From positions 1-64,000 of the forward strand of contig CAKAKS010000175.1 of NCBI GenBank assembly GCA_916700875.1: a stretch of 64,000 bases of DNA, in the 5' to 3' direction. This document shows, piece by piece, positions 12,080 through 27,000 of this stretch. Source of the DNA: Sebastes aleutianus. Its lineage: Eukaryota; Chordata; Actinopteri; Perciformes; Sebastidae. The notes below the pieces were generated by a model. It had not been told where the DNA came from. It did not search any database and worked only from the letters and a program-made list of their open reading frames with translations. Every line of letters starts with the position of its first letter. Positions within the stretch are counted from its first letter, which is position 1. A program made the translations under genes and the position numbers.

Positions 12080-15000
12080 CTGAAGAAGGAAGGGATGGGG
12101 AAATTAATATGAATCCAAGTACTGGGTTAAATTAACACATGTTAACACTTTCCTGTGAAACTAAAATCCTCCAAATCAGTTTTATGCAGTACAAATTGTG
12201 CAGTCCTGTCTCAAATCATGTGCCATCTTGGCTTTTGATAACCCTTAATCCAATATCATTTTACATCTTCTCTGAACAGGAATGAGTCTTTGTCACTCTT
12301 CCTGCATAGCTTTTCCAAACTTTTATCTGGGAACGCTAAGAATGAACACTCATTTGCGCCTGCAGGTGTCACAGCATAGAAAACAGTCGCCCACCATCGC
12401 AGAGATCATGACTCAGTCTGCAGCAGCAGTCCGTTCCAGACAGTGAGGTATCACGTCTTTCTCGCTGCACTAGCAGCTCAAGTCAAGACACTTCTGTGAA
12501 ACCTGGGGCGGCTACCGACTCCATGTGTACCGAAGTTGCACATGGCTTTCTACACCCTCCCCAGGTCAAAGGCCACAGTGGAGTTAGCAGCGACAATGAC
12601 CACAGTACAAAGGAATAAGCGGTTTTTAATTGGATTGGAAAAAAACACATCTGTTAAACCACCAGGCTTCTGCTGTCTGCGTTCAACTAAAACCTCTGGC
12701 CTTATTTATTCAGCTGCCACTTCAGTAGAAAAGAATACCAGAGGATCTATGTCTAAGAATTTTCCAAACAAATTATTCAAAAATGAAACAAAAGAAAGCG
12801 TATGTCCCAGCTTGAACTGAAACACTGGAACAAACAAATAGTTGGAAAAAAAATCGTGCAGGCCAATGGACCAGTGCCTCTTTAGGGCCTTTACACACAA
12901 CGAGGGAGTGACGAAGGAGTGGATCTGGTATGCGCCGCCCTTGTCAAGGTTGAAAGGAGTTATAAAGTTTGCCGTCCTGGTTCGGAATATAGGTGCAACT
13001 CAACCCGTTCCGCAAAATGTGATTGGGTGACGTCTTTTTTCGCGGTGCGAAAGCTGAAAAAAATCAACGTCGCTCAAGAAAAAGAATTACGATGCTTTTT
13101 TTGCCGTGAAATATTCACGTTCTGTGTGAAAGTACAGATGACAAAAACAACAGTTTGAAAACTTATATTGATGTGCAAATTAATCGCACGAAAAAAAAAA
13201 ACGCCTTCGGTGTGTAAAGGCCTAAAGGGCCATGTCCACACCATGGTGGATAAATCTGAAAAATGCTGTTTACATTTGAAAATGATTTGTAAGTGGTGGG
13301 GTCCTGAGCTCATTCACTCTGAAATGACAGAGTAATAAAAAAAGCTAAATGTAAGTTTCTTTCTCTTCTTCCAGTTAGTGAAACAACAAAACAGAAATCT
13401 GAACGTAGGTCAAATCATTGTTTTATAGCTACAAGGTTGTCTGATAACCATAAATACAGATCAAAAACAACAGCTTCATGGTGTGTTTGGCTATGTTGAC
13501 ATTCAAAATAAGTGATCTCAGAAAGGAAAAACATTGTTTTTATCGTGTCAACACTAAAACACAAGACTTGCTGCAGTTTGATCTCCATTTAAATTCAAAA
13601 GCGTGATTTAAGTGGGTCTGTATTCTCACCTCGCAGACGGTGCAGTGGAAGCGGGTCTCCACGTGGTGTTTACACTCGTTGCAGGTGTAGACGAAGCGGT
13701 CCTGGCTCTGGTTGTGCAGCTCCACCAACATACACATGGAGCTCCACCTGGACCTCCTGAGAGAGCTGAACTCCAGATGCTTGTCCCTGGCCAGAGTCAG
13801 GAAGGCGTCGCGGCCGTCCATCAGGTCGCAGGCCATGAGGGGGTCGGAGTCCGTGATGGGGGGCAGCGAGTTGGCGGTGGGGCCCGCAATAAGGCGGATA
13901 ACAAAGAAGACCTGGGAATTAAGAGTGGAGAGGATCAGCTGATTCAGGCACTGCTCGTACAGACCAAAGTCATAATAGTTTGGAATTTTCAATTAGTTTA
14001 AATTATATGTTAGTTTTCACTTTTCGATTTCTTTTTAGTTTAGTTTTAAGAATGTGTTTGCTAATTTTAGTTTAGTTTAAATTTTCAGAAAAGTTTACTT
14101 TTAGCCTTACAGTAGTTTTTTTTGTTAGGGCCAGGTATAATGTCTTAGAAGTATGTAGCTACATACAAAATACATGGTTGGAGAACTGTGTAGGAATTGC
14201 CATAATGTTTAATATTTTAATCTTCATCCTACATTAGTGAAGCAGTTGCGGCATTGGGCCATCTCCTGGAATGTCAAGTCTTCAATTTCTGTGGTTCAAA
14301 GTCACGAGAGTTGACGAAAATTCATACCGTCTCCTTGTTTCGGTAGCGATATATTATAGCTAAAAAAATAAATAAAACTGAAATGAATTTACGTTCATTT
14401 TTATTTTATTTTTTATTAGTTTTTACCCAGGCAATATAGTTTCAGGTTAGTATTAGTTTCTCATAAAGGTTTTCATTTAGTTTCAGTTTACTAAAAATAT
14501 TTTTCACTGTTTATTTTCGTTTTAGTTTCAGTTTTATTTTACTATAATAACCCTGGTACAGACAGGGTTTTGTAAAAATTTGATTTTAGATTAATACATA
14601 CATTCAGGAAAATAAATAAATAAATAAAATGACTACGTTTACCCTCCTGTACAATAGCTCGACTTACAGTCAACAGGCGTTACAGTGATCAAATGATCTT
14701 ATTCCTGTAGATTCCTACGCCCACAGTGAGTGTAGTGTGGCGACAGAGTTTCAACAACAGCAGTCACTCAGTTGCTTTTCATTTTAGTGCTGAACAGAAC
14801 GTCATTTTTTTCTCCTGTAGTTTGTTAATTAGCAGACTCAGAAGTCACTAACTGACAACGTTAGCTGTAAATGTAAAATAAGGTTTGTGTGACAATTTCC
14901 TGAAGTTCTACAAATGTGACTATTTTAATGAATGTTCACGCCCTCCGTTGTTTGTAGGTTAAAAGGTGCTCTGTGGAGTGTTCTTGTAAACAACCAAGTT

Positions 15001-18000
15001 ATGAATACATTCAGTGTTACACAGCAAAACACATTGTGTGTATCCTTGAGCTCAAACAAAACATGTCAAATGCATTTCCTTTCTCACAAAACATTTGGTG
15101 CACTGTTTACATTCACGTTGACTTGGCTAGAGATCCACTATCAGTGGAATAGTGTGAAACTGCTGGCAGGAATGTGCATTGAGCTGCTGCTGATAACAGC
15201 TGTGACAGTGAGTCAAAATACTAAAAGTAACGGCCATAAAACCAAAACGATGAGCTGAATGATTGTGAAACCCTCCGTAGAGCTGAGGGGAACTGCAGAG
15301 TTAGTGATTATAGTTTTGAATTTTTAAATTTGTTTTTATTTTATTTTAGTTTTGACTTTTCAATTTCAGAATCAGATTTATTTGCCGAGTACGTGTGCAC
15401 ATACAAGGACATTTGACTCTGTTTTTTTTGCTTCTGTCTCAACGTACTTACACAGAAACATAAATAACAGCCAAGACCAAAGACAACAAATCTGAACAAT
15501 AAAGGTAAAGAATAGACTGTTAAGTACACGTTAGGTGTGTGGAAAAATAGGTGTATAGAAAAAAATATATATATATACAGTATATATATAAAAAGCACCA
15601 ATGACCAACAATAAAATAAGAAATAAAAAAGTCTATATACAGGTCTATCTATATACTTTAGTTAGTTTTCAGTGTGTTTGCTAGTTTTAGTTTAGTTTTT
15701 ATATATTTAGTTTTACAGTAGTTTGAAGTTAGTTAGCATTTGCATTATAGCGCCATCTCCTGGAATGTCAAGTCCGTTCAGTTTCTGTGGTTCAACGTCA
15801 CGAGAGTTGACGGAAATTCATGCCGTCTCTGTTTTTCTGTACTGATATATTATAGCTAAAAAAAAACTAAAACTGAAATGAATTTACGTTAATTTTTATT
15901 TCATACGTTTTTTTAACCAGGCAATATAGTTTCAGTTTATTTTTATTTTTTCTTAAATGATAGTTTTTAATTTAGTTTCGGTTTACTAAAAATACTTTTC
16001 GCTGCTTGTTTTCATTTTAGTTTCAGTTTTAGTTTACGATAATAACCCTGCGGCAGAGTTAGTGATAATTCTCTGTGCGTTCATCACTATGAGTGACACC
16101 TTTCACATACAAGTGGTCATGTGATCCATTGTTAATATAGATTATAGCAGCTTTAATCCGTTATTTGTCTGCGGTCGGTAAAAGTACGGTAAAGGATGTT
16201 TTTACTAAGCTCAGTTGTTACAATAGGATAAGCTGTACCTACTCTGCAATACAACAGCTGAATATTTCAAAACAACAGCAGCGACAGAGGTGCAGCAGCA
16301 ACAAGAGCTGCAGCTGCTAAATAGCAGAATTTTAATGATCTGCATTCACAGAGTGGAGTCAACATGATAACTCTGATGACACAAGTCAGCATAATGTTCT
16401 TATAATTATGCCCTATAATCCAATAAAAGAGTAAGCAGCTATTCCTATAACCAGATTAGACTTGCATACCTCCTTGTGTTTCTCCATGGTGGCGTAGAGT
16501 TTCTGGGAAAGGTCATTGGAAACGTTGGGCATCCCTGGTTTCTTCTTATTGGCTCGGCTCATGCTGCTCTTGTTCTTGCTTGTCTTTTTATTGTTCTTCT
16601 TTTTGGCATTCTTGCTGTCTCCTTTCGCGACCTGGAAAGGTTTTAAAGTCAGTTTCAACACATTGCACTGCCATGACAAACATCGATATTTTGTGAAAAA
16701 AAGAGTCTGAAAGTGATGATTACATTTCTACTCACATCTGTGCACTCATTGGAGGTGCTGTTCTCCTCCCTCTTCCTCTCCTCCTCCTCCTGCTCCAGCT
16801 CCTTGATACTCTCCTCCAGTACGTTGGGCCAGAAGTCGCCCTCAAAGTATGGCAGCTCCTTGGCACTGGTCAGCCGGTCCTCTGTCGCCTGCTTGAAGAC
16901 GTCCTGAGGGACAAAGAGATAATTGATTAGGTGCTTGTAATGCCTTTAATGTCTTTATTAGCTTTTTCACTGTTATAGGAAACAACAACCGTGATATTTA
17001 AAAAATGAAATATTGATATTATGGTAATAATGTACATGATAATATAGTGTAAATAACTTAAATTGAACTTGTAGTGAGATTGCCTTGGGGCTTGACTAGG
17101 GATGTCACGAGAACAGATTAGTGTTGTCAAAAAAATCGAAGTATCGATACTGAATATTTAGCAATGCTTCAACTCTAATTTTCCACAGTATCGATACACG
17201 GGTACCCCGTTGTGCTTTCTGCTCTCTCTTCTCTCCGACAGCGAGTTGACACACACACATACACTGCTATTTATCTTTCAATAAACGCCCTCAACATTGT
17301 GTCCATTCTTCCCCGTGGTATTGAAAATGGTATCAAATATTGACATATTAAGTGACAGTTATTGTATCAAAGTTAGAAATTCCAGTATCGTGACAACACT
17401 AGAACAGATACTTCGGTTCCAAGTCGATGCCAAGATTCTGAGAACGTGACGGTACTCGTTTTCTACAGTACCGTACAGTACAGTACAGTACAGTAAACTC
17501 ACTATTGACAGGTCCAGGTGGATGTACCCTATTTTTCCCCTGATAACGCTACACTGTGAACAACAAATCTATTCCTGCCAATTTCAACAACGAGAGCTAG
17601 TTAACGTTAGCTGTAAGCAGCCGGTGGGCAGCACAGTCCTGCTTGGCTAAATAATGGAGCTAACAATAACAATAACAAGGTTGCATTTAGTGTCATTATG
17701 AAGCTCTATTCATTAAAAATGAGTATTGGGCAAAGGTAAATTCTAACGTTATCGTGATGTGTTCAAATGTAATCTGTAAAATGTAGTTTTTGGCGAGAAA
17801 TCTGAATCAATACAGTTGGTTGAAAGCCATGTTTTCACAGCAATATAAAATAGATAATAGAGAGGGAATGATGACCTGTTTAACCTCATAACACTAGCTC
17901 TAAGTGTTTATTGTTTTGTTTTTTACTGTGGTATCGAAGCAAGGACTTTCAGTAGTATTGGTATAGACTACTAAAATGCTTTCTGCAGTGATTAAATACA

Positions 18001-21000
18001 TTAACCCACACTGTACTCACACTATAACTGAACTGAAAACATGTCTCACCTTGTAATCGTGGACGATGCGCTCAGCGACGGCCTTGTCCAGCATCTTCCT
18101 GTACCACTCCTGCAGCCGTTTTGGCTTGGGGATCTTCTGGTCCGCTGGGTGACAATGGAAGATGTAATCATCCCCTTCACTGGGTGGACAGGCCCAGATG
18201 TGACCCGTTGTATACCTGACACAGGGAGACAAATCGTCGTATTCATTAGAAAAGAAGTATATTGATTTCCTTTTATTCCATCTGCCTGCTCATTTTCAAG
18301 CACTGAAAGCGGTCTGTAGCACAAAGCCTAATGAGCACACTTCTCACTGCATAATGGGCTCATATTTAAAACGCTTGTATAATGCCAAAGTTTTCATTTA
18401 GAGAAATCTCATAACTGATTTCAGCTGCTCAGTTGGGGCTTCTTGCAGGTATTATGTTCTCTTACCCCTGCCTCCTGACATACTCCAGGTAGCCTATCAG
18501 GATCTCGTGGTAGACGGCAGTTCGGAGGAGTCGAGGTTGGAAGAAGTGCACGCTGTCCAGGTAAGAGATGTACACTCGTCTCTGATTGGGCGGCGGGCAG
18601 TCCGAGCCGTACTCTTGAACGTGCATGCCGAAAAAACACACATCCGCTCCCTCGACGTCCTCAAATGCAAACAGGGCTTTCATCCTGTAGGGGAAGGACG
18701 CGCACATCTCTCCACTGTCAACAAACCTGGAGGGGGAAAAAAAAGCCAGGGTGAGGAAAACGGCTATGAAATCCTAGAAATGTCATCAGCAACTCTTTCC
18801 TGCTGCGTCTTGACCATAATGTTCGTTAATGTTAATGCTTGATAACAGATGAGATGCAAGATTGAAACCAGTGACTGGACTATTTAACTAAACACATTAC
18901 AAGCCTCAAACACAAGGATATTAACTGAATGTGCAGCACACATATCAGCCAGGACTCCGTACAAAACCACAGCACAGAATGGATTGGGCAATTTAGTGTG
19001 GGATGTGGTATGACTGTTAGCATTTTGTGGAACAACTGGTTAGTTTTCCCAAAATGATTATGAATTGCCATTAATACTATATTATCTCACTTTTAAATTA
19101 AAGGGCGGGTCCATCTGGATTTTTTTTTTTTTTTTTTTTAAATAGAAACACCCACTCAGCCGTTAGCAAGAAGCAGTGACGTAGGTTACCAAAGTACGCT
19201 AATCAATAAGGCTATGAATAATGTGAACGCTAGCACTAGCTGAGTCAACGTTAGAATTGCTAAGTTTGGAAATAACTGAAAGGGTTCATTATGACATTTT
19301 TAAGTAGTATTGTATGTATACTCCCATGTTCTGTGAGGTAGAATTACTGTTTTTGTGAATGGAGTCTGGTGGGGAGGTAAGGCGGCTGTGGCCGGGAGCA
19401 GCAGAAAACCTCGTCATCAGACAGCCCTTTCTGACGGGGGACTGAAGCTGTTATATCACGGTCTTCAAAGCCATGGGAGTTAATTCACAAAAACAGTTAT
19501 TTTACCTCACAGAGCATGGGAGATGCTGGTCTACCGCGGCATCGATTGGTTAGTTTGTTTGTGTTATTTTGTGACTTTCGGATCGGAACTAACATGGCGT
19601 CCACACAACATTACATTCTTAGTGTCTGTGCCGGTACTCCTGTCTGCCTCTCCAAACTGGGAGCGTGTCGACCACCATCTAAGTTACTGTAGGTAAGGCT
19701 TTAGAAGGGCTTGGGAAAATAGCATTTCGAGGCTAAAACATACGTACGAACACCACTGGGAAGCTACAGAATTGACAACACGCAACCTTTACTGTATTGC
19801 TGTAGCGATAGATGGTCTAGAATTCATTAGTTGGCTGTTGTACTGAATCAGTTTGTTGCTTCTGAAATAAGAACTGTCCCACTACTAATGTGCATTAATG
19901 CTCTACCAATATTTCCCACACTTATAAACAAACTCTGCATTCAGACTTGCCTGTTGCCTGCTTTACTCTGCATCACAGCCAACCAGCTGTTGCCTAGCAA
20001 CAACAACCTTATGCATTTGTTTTTACATTGGCGTGGAGGACCTGGAGCTCAGAAACTGGTCCTGCAGAGGTGCTGCTTTTTTTTTTTTTGTCATTGTAGC
20101 ATCTTACTCTGTTACCAGCGTTTTAATTTTTGATGACCGTGTACAACTGATTATTCAATTTTGACTGAATGAGATCGACCAGATTATTTCTCGACACACA
20201 CCGGTTAGATATCACAATGTTCAGCTTCTCCTGGTTATTCAATACCACACACTACGTTTCACAATAAAGCCTATATTTACAATACGTTCGTCTAATTTTG
20301 TCTGCAATAACATAACCACAGCTAGGAATCTGTTGTAAATATTGCAGTGGATTTTAATGCTTCTTCGTGCACATGTTTTGTCATTTACATACTTTAATGC
20401 ATGTAGATCAAAAGGAGGCCAGTATGATCTGGTATTGCATTTAAGGTGAGTCTGTTTGGCACCAGGATAAACTGGTGATGTACTTAATTGTTCACCATTT
20501 CACAGTCGGCTGAGCCAAGAGCATGTTTCCCTCAGGAAACCAAGGTGGTAAGCCATATAAAGGTGAATTGAATGTTTTTAAGATGATAGTGGTCTTTTTT
20601 TCATATGCGGAGGTCAATCTCCACTTTAAAACAATGTGGAAAAGAAATTAGACCTCTTACCTGGACTTCATGCCCGGCTTGACCTCGACCACCTTGTCTG
20701 ACACGTGGACCACACGGATGGTGACGTCGCCAGAATCAGGGAGGTTCTGCCGCTTGATGTAATCGTTTACTCGTGTCTCCAAATAGCACCCCAACTTGGT
20801 CTGAGGAAGCCCTGCAAAAGAAGAAGGATGAAGAAAGAGGGTTGGAATACAGAGAAGAGTTTAATTTTAATATATCACACATTGGTCTCAGTCAAAAGCA
20901 AAAATCCTGATGACTGATTTTGATCCCCAAAAATCCTTAAAAGTATTAGAGAGTGGAATGTTTGGAAAATATCTAGGGCTGCACCCTCTTGGTCGATTAG

Positions 21001-24000
21001 TCGACTAATCTGTTGTTTTGGTCTTAGTCGACTAAGATTTCCTTAGTTGATTCATTGTTTTTTTATGTTTTTTCGTGCAGAATGCCTTATTTCCAAGAAA
21101 CTTGTGATCACATCTCTTGTAAACACAAGATTTAAAGTGATGCTTTTGTGTGATTCGTTGTAGAGAAACTCAGTTTCACAGATCTGTCGATTAAATCAAC
21201 TATCATTTGAGTGTTAGTCGATTAGGCATATCTAAGTAAAAATATAAAAAGTAAAAAGACAATCGAATTAGGAGTACATTGATGCAGTGTTCAGTAGCAA
21301 CAGAGTTCGTGTTTTGAAATGCTGGTATTATAGCAAATCCAACGACAAATTGTGAATGAAGGAAAGGAGGCAGGCAGAAATGAGCCGGTAGCTCAGCGTT
21401 ACTCCACTTACGTTTGGCTGCGTATTTGTTCTCTTTCCGCGTCTTATTGGCCTTTTTGAGGCAGTTGTCACATACAAAGCTGTGGTTAGGGAGGAAGCAA
21501 ATAAGAAATGGTTAAATTTGCAGGTTACTATCAGCCCTTTCACACTCAGCACCAATGACAGTGATTAAGTGGCTTTAATCCAGAGATGACTTAGTCTTTC
21601 ATGTCAGTCTTCCTTTCTTTAAACAGCTTTAATGACTCTGAAATTGCTTTTAATTACAAACAGACCGCACATGAAGGGAGATCAAACTTTGAGAAATGAG
21701 ACTCTCTCTACACTCGGGCTGCAGGACTTTGTTTGCATGAGCAACTGTTGCTGCCACATTGGCAGGAATTTTCTGTCCTGATGTAATGACCAAGACTCTT
21801 AAATATTCTCAGTTTCAACACTTTGTCCAAACTGCACTTCAAACTGTTGGAACTGTGTGACCTTGGCTTAAAACGGCACATCTGCAGCTAGTGTATTCAT
21901 GTGTGTGTTAGGGGTTAATAGCTGTACTTTTTCCAGCACCTTTATTGATGTTTTGGAGGATTTTAAAGCTTTTCAAGGCACACAAAAGGTCAAATTTATT
22001 TATTTTGCAAGCCCAGTCACGTAACAGAATGTACAGTGTGTGAGTATGATAGCTGGCTCACCCCGACGGCCATATGGTATCATTATGCAGGACGCAGATC
22101 TGGTGCATTTTACGACTGCAGTCAATACATTCCACGAGCCTGAGAGAGAGCAGGAGACAAAAGACAGACGCAATGTCCAAAGTTAATCAGGCAACGTGTC
22201 ATATATAATAGAAATACCCTGTTTGTTCCTCTGCAGGTGCTACAAAGTTACTCAATAAGTAAGTAAAGTAAATAAGCAAAGTTTGAACATCCAAAGTTAT
22301 TTGTTAAATGAAAAACTTGTGACCATCATTCACATATGATAATTACTTAATCATATTATTTATCCTTATTTATATATAAGCACCTAATTCAAGTGGCTCA
22401 AATACATTCTTTAATCTAAAATCATGATCTAATTTAAACTAAATACAAAAAATCATTGATCTTACAGCATCACAGAGATGGTGTGAAATCATTTTAAATG
22501 GAGAATTAATGAGTTAAAAAGGGGACGTACAACTCCGGGTCGAGTGTGTCGTTCTTCTTCCGTTGGAACTGTTCTTTGTTGATGGACCTGTGGGACATAT
22601 GAGAAAATAAACCACTGTAACAGACACAACAAGGTTATCCTCTTCAGACTGCAGGCTGTATGCAGGATCCAATATCTCCAATTCAGAACATGCATAGAGA
22701 AATTCATAATGTGCCCACTAGCTAAATATTTTATCACTACTTATACTGAATATTTATCCCTCCCCTAAGATAACAGAAAATAAACTCTTGTCTTGTGCGA
22801 GAGTTTTAAATACAACATGGTTACTGTAAGATGGTGATGTGAAATACTGAAAGAATTAAACTATGTAACTAAAACAAAATCACCAAATAAGAAAAGAAGG
22901 ACTTTATGTATCAGAGTTTTCTTTATGTATTGTTTTAGATTTATCTGACACATTTCAACCAAATAACAATCCCCAGTCAAAACTAAAGCTGAGCTAAAAC
23001 TATTCATGATCTTTAACCTCTTAAACCCCACTGAGCTGCCGGTGGATCAGTCATTACAAACTCAAACATTGTTCAATCCCACAGAACTTTAGATGCAACC
23101 AGTGTTGAATTCATTAACAAAAACTATGACTACATTTGTTAAGATAAGATTTCAGTGACTAAAACTAGACTGAAATAGATATGGGTTTCTTTGACTAAGA
23201 TTAGACTATAATGCCCTGACTTTTAGTCAACTAAAACTTGATGAAAAAAAACAGGATGAGGGTGACTAAATATGATAAAACTAACGAGGACATTTGACAG
23301 GACTAAGACAGTTAACACTAGATGCAATGGTTATTATCATTATCGATCAATCTGATTATTTTTTCAATTCATCAATTTGGTCTATTTAATGTTACAAAAT
23401 GGTGAAAAATGCCCACCACAATTTCACAGCGCACTAGGTGCTTATTCTGTCCAATTATTTTAATTTACAGTGATATAAAACAGAGAAAAGCAGCCAATAT
23501 TCACACAGGAGAAGCTGGAACTAGGGAATGTTTGGCTTTTTTTTTTTTTACTTAAACAAATGGCTTAAGCCGTTATCAAAATAGTTGCCAATTAATTTGA
23601 CTAAATGATTAATCGTTGCAGCTCAACAGAACTTTACTTCAAATTCTAACAAAGATCCCAAAGTCGATTGAAGCAATAAATTCCTCAGTGCATGCTATAC
23701 TGACCCAGATAGCTGTAAAATCTGTTGTTCTTCCAGCATCCAACGTCGTCATTTGACATGACAGTGACATAGTAGGAGGCAAGGAAGAACTACAGGCTGC
23801 TATTACAGCTTAGATTTCTAGTCTCCACCACCGTTGGCCATCGGAGCCAGGGGGCGTGCTCTAGATGATGCTCAAAAACAGAACTCTCTTGTTCTCTTTG
23901 CTTGTATTGCAAAGCCACAAGCTGTATTTATACAAGCCACAATATACGGCCGAAGAATTGCATGGCTGCAGTAGGTCCTGATCAGAAGTGCGTTTTAGCA

Positions 24001-27000
24001 GTCTGGGGCGGCTTTTTGTAACTGTTCTCAATGAGATTCAAGCATTTTGCTCACAGCTTTTGCGTTGCTGAGCGCCTTGCATTTTTTGCAAGAGCGCCAT
24101 GAAAGCCTTGAGTTGAAAAAAATTCAACTCAGAGAGCAAAAGCGGCCAATGTCATTAGTGTTTTTTTCTCATTGTGATGACTTTTGCTGGATACTCCGGT
24201 TAAGTTGTTTACATTAATATAAACTGTACCATTAACTATGAGGTAGTGTACAGTTCATGGTTTGTTTTGAGCCAACTTTAGCACTCAGTCGGTGGTTGCC
24301 TAGTAACAATAAAAAAAATAAACTAAAAAAGACGCAGCAAACAGCAAAAAAATGCTGTCTGATTGGGCATCTTCCAAAAAAAAAAAAAAAAAAAGGCGGT
24401 GTGAGTTCACTGCGTTACCAGGAAAACTCAGCTTTCTGGGTCAATATAGCACGCACTGATTGGACATCCACATAAAAGGTGGCACATTTTAAAGGGGATA
24501 TATAACGGTAAAGCGGGATGTTAAACGGTTAATACCACTGTCACTTTACATTGCAATGTTTTTCTCCATATGCTCAATAGTTTTCCATTTTACCCTTTAT
24601 TTTATTTTTATTTCATTCTTATTTTAGTTTAGTTTTTTCATATACCGCTTATTATTTGTATTCTTTCCATCTGTGCTATTGCTGTCATTGTGCTGCTACA
24701 ACAACCAAATTTCCCCTCTGGAGATGAATAAGGGTTATCTTATGTTAACCTTAAATCCAAGCTTGTGTGTTCTTTTTTCACAAGAGATTTTTGGGGGTTA
24801 GATCTAAAAAAAAAAGAAAAAAAAAAAGGAGAGTTTATAACCGCTGATAGATTCAATCTTTGATGCTTCTAATAGCATCATTTTTCATCTGGACAAGCAT
24901 GACTTGAAAACCTCTTAGTTTTGATGGGAGATGGGAGAGCTGTTGTCTGCTGTGTGTGAGAGGAAGGCAGGAGTGCGACGGTACTCACGTCTGAGGCTGG
25001 GAGGGGTCGTCCCCCAAAGAAACGCTCTCGCCCTGGATTTCGTTGAAACACTTCTCACAGAAGTGGTACCTGTCAGCAAGAAGCCCATATTTTGGTGAAC
25101 TACACCGTTCGTCATCAGCACAGCCAATCACAGAGAGGGCACGAAGAAGCAGCCGCCAATCAGGGCAGGGCAGGACAGGCCAGGGGGCGGACACACAGGA
25201 GGAGGCAGAGGGCAAGGTAGGTCGTCGCCAGGAGGAAGCAGCCAATCGTGATGCAGGGTTTTTGTGTGGGCGGGTGTTTTGATTTTGCGCGTAAATTTTG
25301 GAGTGGATGATTGGTCACACCAAAACAGGCCAATGCAGACATCACAAGCGTTAAAAAAGGAGGGAGAGAAGGGAAGGGGGGGGACGGAGATGGGGCAGGG
25401 GGGGTCAAAATGAATATTAAAAAAGCGTGAAATAAATCGTTACAGGTCAGACGAAGACAATGGAGGGGACAGAGAGGGAGAGGGGGGGACATGGAGGAGG
25501 GAGGGACGGACAGGATGTGAACAACAACCAACAGAGGACAGAGAGCCAAGGCAAAGCAAAGATTAGCGTCAGACGTCCAGTGGTAAACAACAACAACATT
25601 ACAGCAACATGAGAGACCACTAGGAGCTGTGGACGAGGAGGGGGGGCGGGGATACGAGTCTCCGAACATGAAAGGGTGGATGAGGAAAAAATAAATGGTA
25701 AAGCAACAGAGACCCATCATCCTTTCAGTTCATTCATAAAGTGGGAACCTTTCTTCTGATGCTGAGAATGGACACCCCCCCTCGCCCTCTATTTATTTAT
25801 TTATTTATTTATGCAAGCCGTCATGTGTTGTGCACATAAATTTAAGTGGGAAAAAATGGTGCAACAAATAAAGAATAACTGCCGAAGAAGACAGGAGCCC
25901 ACTTTATGAATGACAACATAATGAAAATTAAAAGGGTGAACTATGAAGGTGGAAGATGGTGCCAGGGTAACCATTTGAAGCCAAATTAAAACTCATCTGT
26001 GATTGCACTGATTGCATGTAGGAAATATAATCAATGTGCAGAATACAACAAGACAAAATAACAAGCTGGCTCTCACTGGCTGCTTTTTCACAGCAAAATG
26101 TCGATAATACTATTCTGAAGGCTATCTGTGTGTGTGCTTGTGTTCCAATGTGCCGAAAGCCCTTACCTGTTCTGGTAGCTAAAATAAGCAGCGTCCCGTT
26201 GGATGGTGCATAATTGTTTTCCATAGCAGCATAGAGTTTGGGGGGAAAACTCAAACTGCAACAATAAAAGACACAAAAAGAAAAAGTTGTTTTTCTGAAA
26301 CACGTCTCATACATACACTCCTCACACAAACATACAGTACTGGGATTCATAAAGACAACTCACAGCTCAAAACACGCCTACATGTTTGTATGACTTCTCG
26401 GACTCATTTAGGAGGTCACACCTCACCTAAACCTCACCCTAATATTACATGTTGAAGAAATAGTTTACATTTTGGGAAATACTTTTATTCACTTTCTGGC
26501 AGAGAGTCACTATGGATGAGAGGATCCAAAACCACTCTCCTAAGTGTCTGTTAAATATAGGGCAACAGTCAGCAGCTGATAAGCTTAGCATAAATACAGG
26601 AAACTACTCTTTCACACACAGTTCCCAGTACATTACTGTGATACTGGGACAACCTTTCAGGCACCGCTAGTGATTTTCACTGTTCACACATGTACTACAT
26701 TCAGGAACATTTTCTTCTTGCACCTTTTCACACATGCCATGGATATGTCGGAATAAATGGGGCGAGGGACAGTCCATCAGGTGGCAGTAATGCAACACTT
26801 ATGGAAGCTAACTGCCATAAAACTCAATGTATTTAATATTAAACTACATTGCGAGACAAGTCAAATCACCCGCAAAAGCATTGGCGTAAATGCTAAACCG
26901 TAAACAAGTCGTGGATTCAAATACGTCTTCAGCAGAGTCTTGCGAATGGTTCGCTCGCTCCGCATGACAGCGTCTTTCGTCAATCGAAGTAACCTTTTAC

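Noticed and set aside
25160..25720. 186-residue - strand ORF in an ep300 intron
   Set aside because: It is Ser/Pro/Leu-rich low-complexity sequence from a G-rich intron, with no domain or splice support.
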